The position numbers and the translations under genes were made by a program. The notes under the pieces were generated by a model that was not told where the DNA came from, ran no database searches, and saw nothing but the letters and a program-made list of their open reading frames with translations. Positions 7,113-10,489 of a stretch of 10,489 nucleotides of DNA are shown in pieces. The first letter of the stretch is position 1, and each line of letters opens with the position of its first letter. The stretch comes from Erysipelotrichaceae bacterium (lineage in GTDB: Bacteria > Bacillota_I > Bacilli_A > Erysipelotrichales > Erysipelotrichaceae): NCBI GenBank assembly GCA_900759455.1, contig CAAEVI010000171.1:1-10489 (forward strand). The letters are read 5' to 3'.

Positions 7113-7485
7113 CATCACTATGGATTCTCTCCATCGTTTTGGTTGCCATCAGATCGGCATCGCTGCCGCCGATATTTTTAACAAGAATGCTCCCGCAAAT
7201 GACCGGCGCACTGACCTGAATCTTGCGGATTTCCTCCATCACCAAAAAGATGCGGCTTTTTAAGATGGGCGCACTGGTAGCCACCGGCAGCAGCGGGTGC
7301 AGTGCGCCTTCGATGCGGACCGTAGATGTGAGCATCCTGCGCGGTGCAATCAGTTCGCTGCGGGCATATGCTTCTCCGCGGGGACAGCGGTTGCCGGAAA
7401 CAGACAGAACGTTGTTTTGTTCATCCAAGACCGCTTGCAGATGGCAGCCGCTTGGACATGTGATGCAGACTAGTTCTTTAATCAT
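7105..7485 (-). CDS. DUF1667 protein, probable Fe-S subunit of the dehydrogenase module
   Basis: A 126-residue protein of the DUF1667 family (conserved CxxC-pair proteins). The N-terminal cysteines 7, 10, 14 and 34 (CxxCxxxC, then C-P-R-G) resemble the Fe-S ligands at the N terminus of molybdopterin oxidoreductases, so a [4Fe-4S] cluster is plausible, though no molybdopterin domain follows. It is the last gene of the operon; its ATG lies inside the preceding gene, with an 8-nt overlap, and GAGGG sits about 6 nt upstream. Members of this family are regularly found beside a GlpA-like dehydrogenase and an FAD/NAD(P) oxidoreductase, as here. Its biochemical function is not established; electron transfer is inference. 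Confidence 0.85.
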   Translation of the reverse strand: MIKELVCITCPSGCHLQAVLDEQNNVLSVSGNRCPRGEAYARSELIAPRRMLTSTVRIEGALHPLLPVATSAPILKSRIFLVMEEIRKIQVSAPVICGSILVKNIGGSDADLMATKTMERIHSDEK

Positions 7486-8737
7486 GCTGATCCCTCACCC
7501 CTATTTTCAGTTTTCCATGAATACGGTTTATGTCCTCCCGTTTCAGCGTAAACCGTTCCATTTCCGCCGGAAGCAGATAACGCCGGTATATCGTTTTGAT
7601 TTGTTTTTCATCATCGCTGATCTCGATCACACATGGGCCGTGCACTTCACGGGAACGAAAGGAAAACACAGCATCTTCCTTCGCATGGACATTTACCCGC
7701 TGAGGAACGACACCGTTGATTCCTTCACCGGCGGCGACCTCGACCAGCTTTTGTTTTCGGTTTGGCTCTTGCAGGTCTTCAGCTGCATAAGAACCGGCTG
7801 CCTGTGCCTCCATCGTCACATAATCGACCAGATCATGTACATGCAAAGCATTGCCGCAGGCGTATATGCCCGGAACCGATGTCTCAAAGCGTTCATTTAC
7901 GATCGCTCCTTTTGTGCTCGGATCAATCTCGATCCCGACATCTGACGCCAGGGAACTGTCCGGAATCAAACCTACGGAGAGCAAGAGCGTATCAACGGCA
8001 AATGATTTTGCTGTTCCGGGAATAATATGATGCCGTTCATCCACCTGGGAAATTTCCACTTCTTCCAGATGATCTTTTCCCCTGATTGCAGTTACGGTAT
8101 GTGACAAATAAAGCGGGATATCGAAATTCTGCAGACACTGCACGATATTGCGCATCAGTCCGTTGGAATAAGGCATCAGTTCAGCCACGCCGTGTACTTT
8201 TGCGCCTTCCAGCGTCATGCGTCTTGCCATAATCAGACCGATATCACCGCTACCCAGGATAAAGATATTTTTTCCTACCAGAATATTTTCGATATTCAGA
8301 TATTTTTGCGCCGTACCTGCCGTATAAACGCCTTTGGGTCTTGTCCCCGGTATCGAAATCGCCCCTCTGCTGCGTTCATAACAGCCGCAGGCAAGAATGA
8401 TTGCTTTCGCCGTGATCTCTGTATAGCCTTCTTTAGGATTGACGTATGTTATCTTGCGATCCTTTGTCAGCGTCACCACACTGGTATTCAGCCGGTAATC
8501 GATCTGCTCACGGCGGATACGATCCATCAGGCGCTGGGCAAAAGCCGGTCCGCTCAGTTCTTCCTTAAATATCTGCAGTCCGAAACCATTGTGAATGCAT
8601 TGCTGGAGAATTCCTCCCAGCTCGCTTTCCCTTTCCAGGATCAAAATGTCATCTATACCGTTTTCCTTTGCGGCCAGCGCCGCCGCCATACCGGCACTTC
8701 CGCCGCCGATAATTACGATATCTCTTTCTTTCATCAT
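7478..8737 (-). CDS. FAD/NAD(P)-dependent oxidoreductase of a glycerol-3-phosphate-dehydrogenase-like module
   Basis: A 419-residue pyridine-nucleotide-disulphide-oxidoreductase-fold protein. The N-terminal FAD motif is GGGSAG (11-16). A second Rossmann motif, GSGDIG (162-167), would bind NAD(P). The C-terminal FAD motif is TSVPGIYACGNA (286-297). The segment GGILQQCIHNGFGL (41-54) is typical of the family encoded next to GlpA-like dehydrogenases. Two ATG codons lie in tandem at 8737 and 8734. GGAGG is 4 nt from the first and 7 nt from the second, so translation may start at either. The start overlaps the TGA of the upstream gene (ATGA), indicating translational coupling. It probably passes electrons from the dehydrogenase to NAD(P) or another acceptor; the direction is inference. 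Confidence 0.88.
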   Translation of the reverse strand: MMKERDIVIIGGGSAGMAAALAAKENGIDDILILERESELGGILQQCIHNGFGLQIFKEELSGPAFAQRLMDRIRREQIDYRLNTSVVTLTKDRKITYVNPKEGYTEITAKAIILACGCYERSRGAISIPGTRPKGVYTAGTAQKYLNIENILVGKNIFILGSGDIGLIMARRMTLEGAKVHGVAELMPYSNGLMRNIVQCLQNFDIPLYLSHTVTAIRGKDHLEEVEISQVDERHHIIPGTAKSFAVDTLLLSVGLIPDSSLASDVGIEIDPSTKGAIVNERFETSVPGIYACGNALHVHDLVDYVTMEAQAAGSYAAEDLQEPNRKQKLVEVAAGEGINGVVPQRVNVHAKEDAVFSFRSREVHGPCVIEISDDEKQIKTIYRRYLLPAEMERFTLKREDINRIHGKLKIGVRDQHD

Positions 8738-10152
8738 TTCGCCTCCGCTCCTAATCGGGAATCATCCCTGTCATAGAGAACATCTGCTAGCGGTATATGC
8801 AGTTCCTCAGCCAAGATCTTGGCCACTTCGACTTCGCAAAAACCGCCCTGGCATTTTCCCATTCCCGGACGCACTCTTTTCTTGACCGCTTTGATCGTCT
8901 TTGCACCGCAGGGCGAGCGGATGGCATCCACGATTTCCTGATAGGAAATATTTTCGCATTTACAGACGATCCGGCCATAAAGAGGCTGTCGGCGGATCAG
9001 CTCGTTTTTTTCTTCGGTTGTCAGATTGGCCATGATCTTCGGAGCACTTCGATGACGAAGATCTGTTTTTTTACTTAAAACGAGCTGTTCGCATACAAAG
9101 TGTTCGATGATATAGCGGCTGATGGCCGGTGCACTGGCCAGACCGGGAGAATCAATGCATGCCGCATGAATAAAACGCGGATTCACGGCAGAAGGACGTA
9201 TATAGAAATCATGATCGTTGCCGGAAGGGCGCAGTCCGCTGTAACTGCGGATCACTTCCCCGTAAGGAATATTTTTGACGATGCGCTGTGCATGTGCACG
9301 TACATAATCAAATCCTTGAGCCGTGGTAGAAAGATCATCCGGATCGCAGGGCGAGCTGTCAGGACCGATTAATATATTGCCGTGTGTGGTCGGCACGGCC
9401 AGCACGCCTTTGCCCAGGCGGCCCGGAACCGGATAAATGATATGATGCACAAAATTTTGCGCCTTTTTGGAGAGTACAAAATATTGTCCTTTCCGGCATG
9501 TGATCTGAAACGGTGCCGTTTCCAACAATGAAGCTACAGCCTCTGCTTTGCAGCCTGCCGCATTGATCACAACACGTGCATGAAGGACGCCTTCACTAGT
9601 ACAAACGCTGAGATAGTCACCATGATCCTGCAAAGCGGTTACTTCGCATCCCAGTTTTAGTTCCGCCCCGTTGAGCATTGCTTCTTCGATCAGGGCATGC
9701 GCACACTGCCACGGATAAATCACCGCAGTGTCAGGCACGCTCAGTACTTGAATGACTGCATCTGAAAGATTAGGCTCCTCCTTTCGCATCGTTTCTTTAT
9801 CCGGATAAAAGGCACGGATCCCTCTGTGCAGTGCTCTTCGTCTCAATTCCTCCAGGGTCTTACATTCCTCTTCGCTGCAGGCAGCGATAAAAGCACCGCA
9901 TTTTTTATAATCGACTCGCAGCCTTTGACAAATTTTCTCATACATACGTGCGCCTTCGACATTCAGTTTTGCTTTCAGCGTTCCTTCCTTAGGATCATAA
10001 CCGGTATGAATGATCGCACTGTTTGCCATTGTCACCTGATTGGCAACATCATTTTCCTTATCAAGAACCGTTATCTTCAAATCATACATCGACAAATCAT
10101 GTGCCAGGAAACAGCCGACAATCCCGGCACCGATGATTACAACATCCTGCAT
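8734..10152 (-). CDS. FAD-dependent dehydrogenase (GlpA/LhgO type) with C-terminal BFD-like [2Fe-2S] domain
   Basis: A 472-residue flavoprotein and first gene of the operon. Residues 4 to about 350 are a DAO fold, starting VVIIGAGIVG (FAD binding, GxGxxG at 8-13) and with ATG...HTGYDP-like family features (NSAIIHTGYDP, 44-54). The C-terminal part, about 393-450, is a BFD-like domain with Cys397-x-Cys399 and Cys434-x4-Cys439, ligands for a [2Fe-2S] cluster as in E. coli GlpA. There is no signal peptide or membrane segment. AAGGGAG lies 9 nt before the ATG. It probably oxidises sn-glycerol-3-phosphate or a 2-hydroxy acid and passes electrons to the two downstream proteins. GlpK and GlpF are not in the window, so the substrate is not proven. 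It is shorter than E. coli GlpA (about 540). Confidence 0.86.
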   Translation of the reverse strand: MQDVVIIGAGIVGCFLAHDLSMYDLKITVLDKENDVANQVTMANSAIIHTGYDPKEGTLKAKLNVEGARMYEKICQRLRVDYKKCGAFIAACSEEECKTLEELRRRALHRGIRAFYPDKETMRKEEPNLSDAVIQVLSVPDTAVIYPWQCAHALIEEAMLNGAELKLGCEVTALQDHGDYLSVCTSEGVLHARVVINAAGCKAEAVASLLETAPFQITCRKGQYFVLSKKAQNFVHHIIYPVPGRLGKGVLAVPTTHGNILIGPDSSPCDPDDLSTTAQGFDYVRAHAQRIVKNIPYGEVIRSYSGLRPSGNDHDFYIRPSAVNPRFIHAACIDSPGLASAPAISRYIIEHFVCEQLVLSKKTDLRHRSAPKIMANLTTEEKNELIRRQPLYGRIVCKCENISYQEIVDAIRSPCGAKTIKAVKKRVRPGMGKCQGGFCEVEVAKILAEELHIPLADVLYDRDDSRLGAEAK

Positions 10153-10193
10153 AAAAACTCACTCCCTTCAGATAAGACACTTTCTCTTTCTTC

Positions 10194-10220
10194 ATTATAC
10201 AACTTTCCGTTCGTTCCGAA
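10194..10220 (-). promoter_or_regulatory. Promoter -10 and candidate operator of the redox operon
   Basis: The minus strand has a perfect TATAAT (10194-10199) about 42 nt before the ATG; the -35 is weak. Just upstream lie TTCG (10210-10213) and CGAA (10217-10220), an inverted pair separated by 3 nt. TTCG/CGAA are half-site cores of DeoR-family GlpR operators, which fits a glycerol-3-phosphate operon, but the sites are short. Confidence 0.45.
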
Positions 10221-10254
10221 TTCAAATCCTCGTAAAATCAGCCGACACAAAGAA

Positions 10255-10284
10255 TTGACCCGATGATCATGATTGCGCTATAGT
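10255..10284 (+). promoter_or_regulatory. Promoter of the ABC-transporter-like gene
   Basis: TTGACC (10255-10260) and TATAGT (10279-10284), with an 18-nt spacer, are a good -35/-10 pair. Transcription would start near 10291. AAGGAG at 10320-10325 lies 9 nt before the ATG. Confidence 0.6.
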
Positions 10285-10289
10285 TAGAG

Positions 10290-10307
10290 TGTCAAATAAT
10301 ACTGACA
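10290..10307. promoter_or_regulatory. Candidate operator, TGTCA-N8-TGACA
   Basis: Inverted arms TGTCA (10290-10294) and TGACA (10303-10307) lie exactly at the expected transcription start of the ABC gene. A repressor there would block transcription. No regulator gene is visible, and the factor is unknown. Confidence 0.45.
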
Positions 10308-10334
10308 AATCTCATATATAAGGAGAATCAAACA

Positions 10335-10489
10335 ATGAGCATCATAGAAGTTAACGGACTGACCAAGAAGTTCGACAAAACACTGGCCGTAGATAATCTG
10401 TCATTTCAGATCAAAGAACACATGATTGTCGGTTTTGTCGGCTTTTCAGAATCGGATATGGCCACTGTCGTCGAACCTTATTTGACGTC
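10335..10489 (+). CDS. ABC-transporter-like ATP-binding protein, N-terminal part, degenerate Walker A
   Basis: The first 51 codons are visible before the window ends. MSIIEVNGLTKKF..TLAVDNLSF..VGFVG is the usual start of an ABC-2-type transporter ATPase. After VGFVG the P-loop should read GxxxxGK(S/T). Instead, aligned without gaps, Gly36 is kept but the second Gly, Lys and Ser/Thr are replaced by Asp41, Met42 and Ala43. ATP binding by this site would be impaired. The gene could encode a non-catalytic partner of a second ATPase, be a decaying copy, or reflect an assembly error at a contig end. Promoter, dyad and ribosome binding site all look intact, which suggests expression. Confidence 0.7.
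   Translation, partial: MSIIEVNGLTKKFDKTLAVDNLSFQIKEHMIVGFVGFSESDMATVVEPYLT

Noticed and set aside
8192..8776. 194-codon plus-strand reading frame opposite the FAD oxidoreductase
   Set aside because: Antisense shadow of a well-supported gene; Cys-, His- and Arg-rich composition and no homology recognised. The same applies to the other antisense frames at 961-1443, 5314-5988 and 7223-7945.
10290..10307. TnrA/GlnR site
   Set aside because: The arms fit TGTNA/TNACA, but the spacer is 8 nt instead of 7, so the assignment is not supported.

Overview
The window looks like chromosomal DNA of a gut-associated, low-to-moderate GC Firmicute. An Erysipelotrichia or clostridial relative is plausible, but species cannot be fixed from sequence alone. 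The reasons are strong AAGGAG-type ribosome binding sites, many overlapping reverse-strand genes, a large secreted glycosidase with FIVAR repeats and a bile-salt-hydrolase-like enzyme. Most genes lie on the minus strand.

Left part (1-5214): positions 1-95 hold, on the minus strand, what reads as the 5' end of a group II intron of the IIC type. It abuts the terminator (97-129) of a very large surface protein gene (151-3906). That protein is a DUF4091/GH123-like glycosidase with a signal peptide, carbohydrate-binding-like modules, a Big-type domain, three FIVAR repeats and a C-terminal membrane anchor without LPXTG. Divergent to it, across about 270 bp rich in regulatory signals, is a choloylglycine hydrolase (4173-5168, +) with the residues expected of a bile salt hydrolase. 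Both enzymes would act on host-derived substrates.

Middle part (5186-7112): after a hairpin terminator comes a convergent EFR1-type flavodoxin/ferredoxin fusion (5242-5970, -) with its own promoter and a perfect 14-bp palindrome over the -35. Next is a single SWIM zinc-finger protein (6135-6989, -), also with its own promoter.

Right part (7083-10489): three overlapping minus-strand genes form one operon ending in a strong hairpin. They encode an FAD dehydrogenase of the GlpA/LhgO type with a BFD-like iron-sulphur domain, a second FAD/NAD(P) oxidoreductase, and a small DUF1667 protein with four cysteines. This trio is probably one electron-transfer dehydrogenase module, most likely for glycerol-3-phosphate or a similar 2-hydroxy compound. 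Divergent from it, behind a good promoter with a dyad at the expected transcription start, is the beginning of an ABC-transporter-like ATPase gene (10335 to the window end). Its Walker A region is degenerate. No tRNA, rRNA or CRISPR array was seen.
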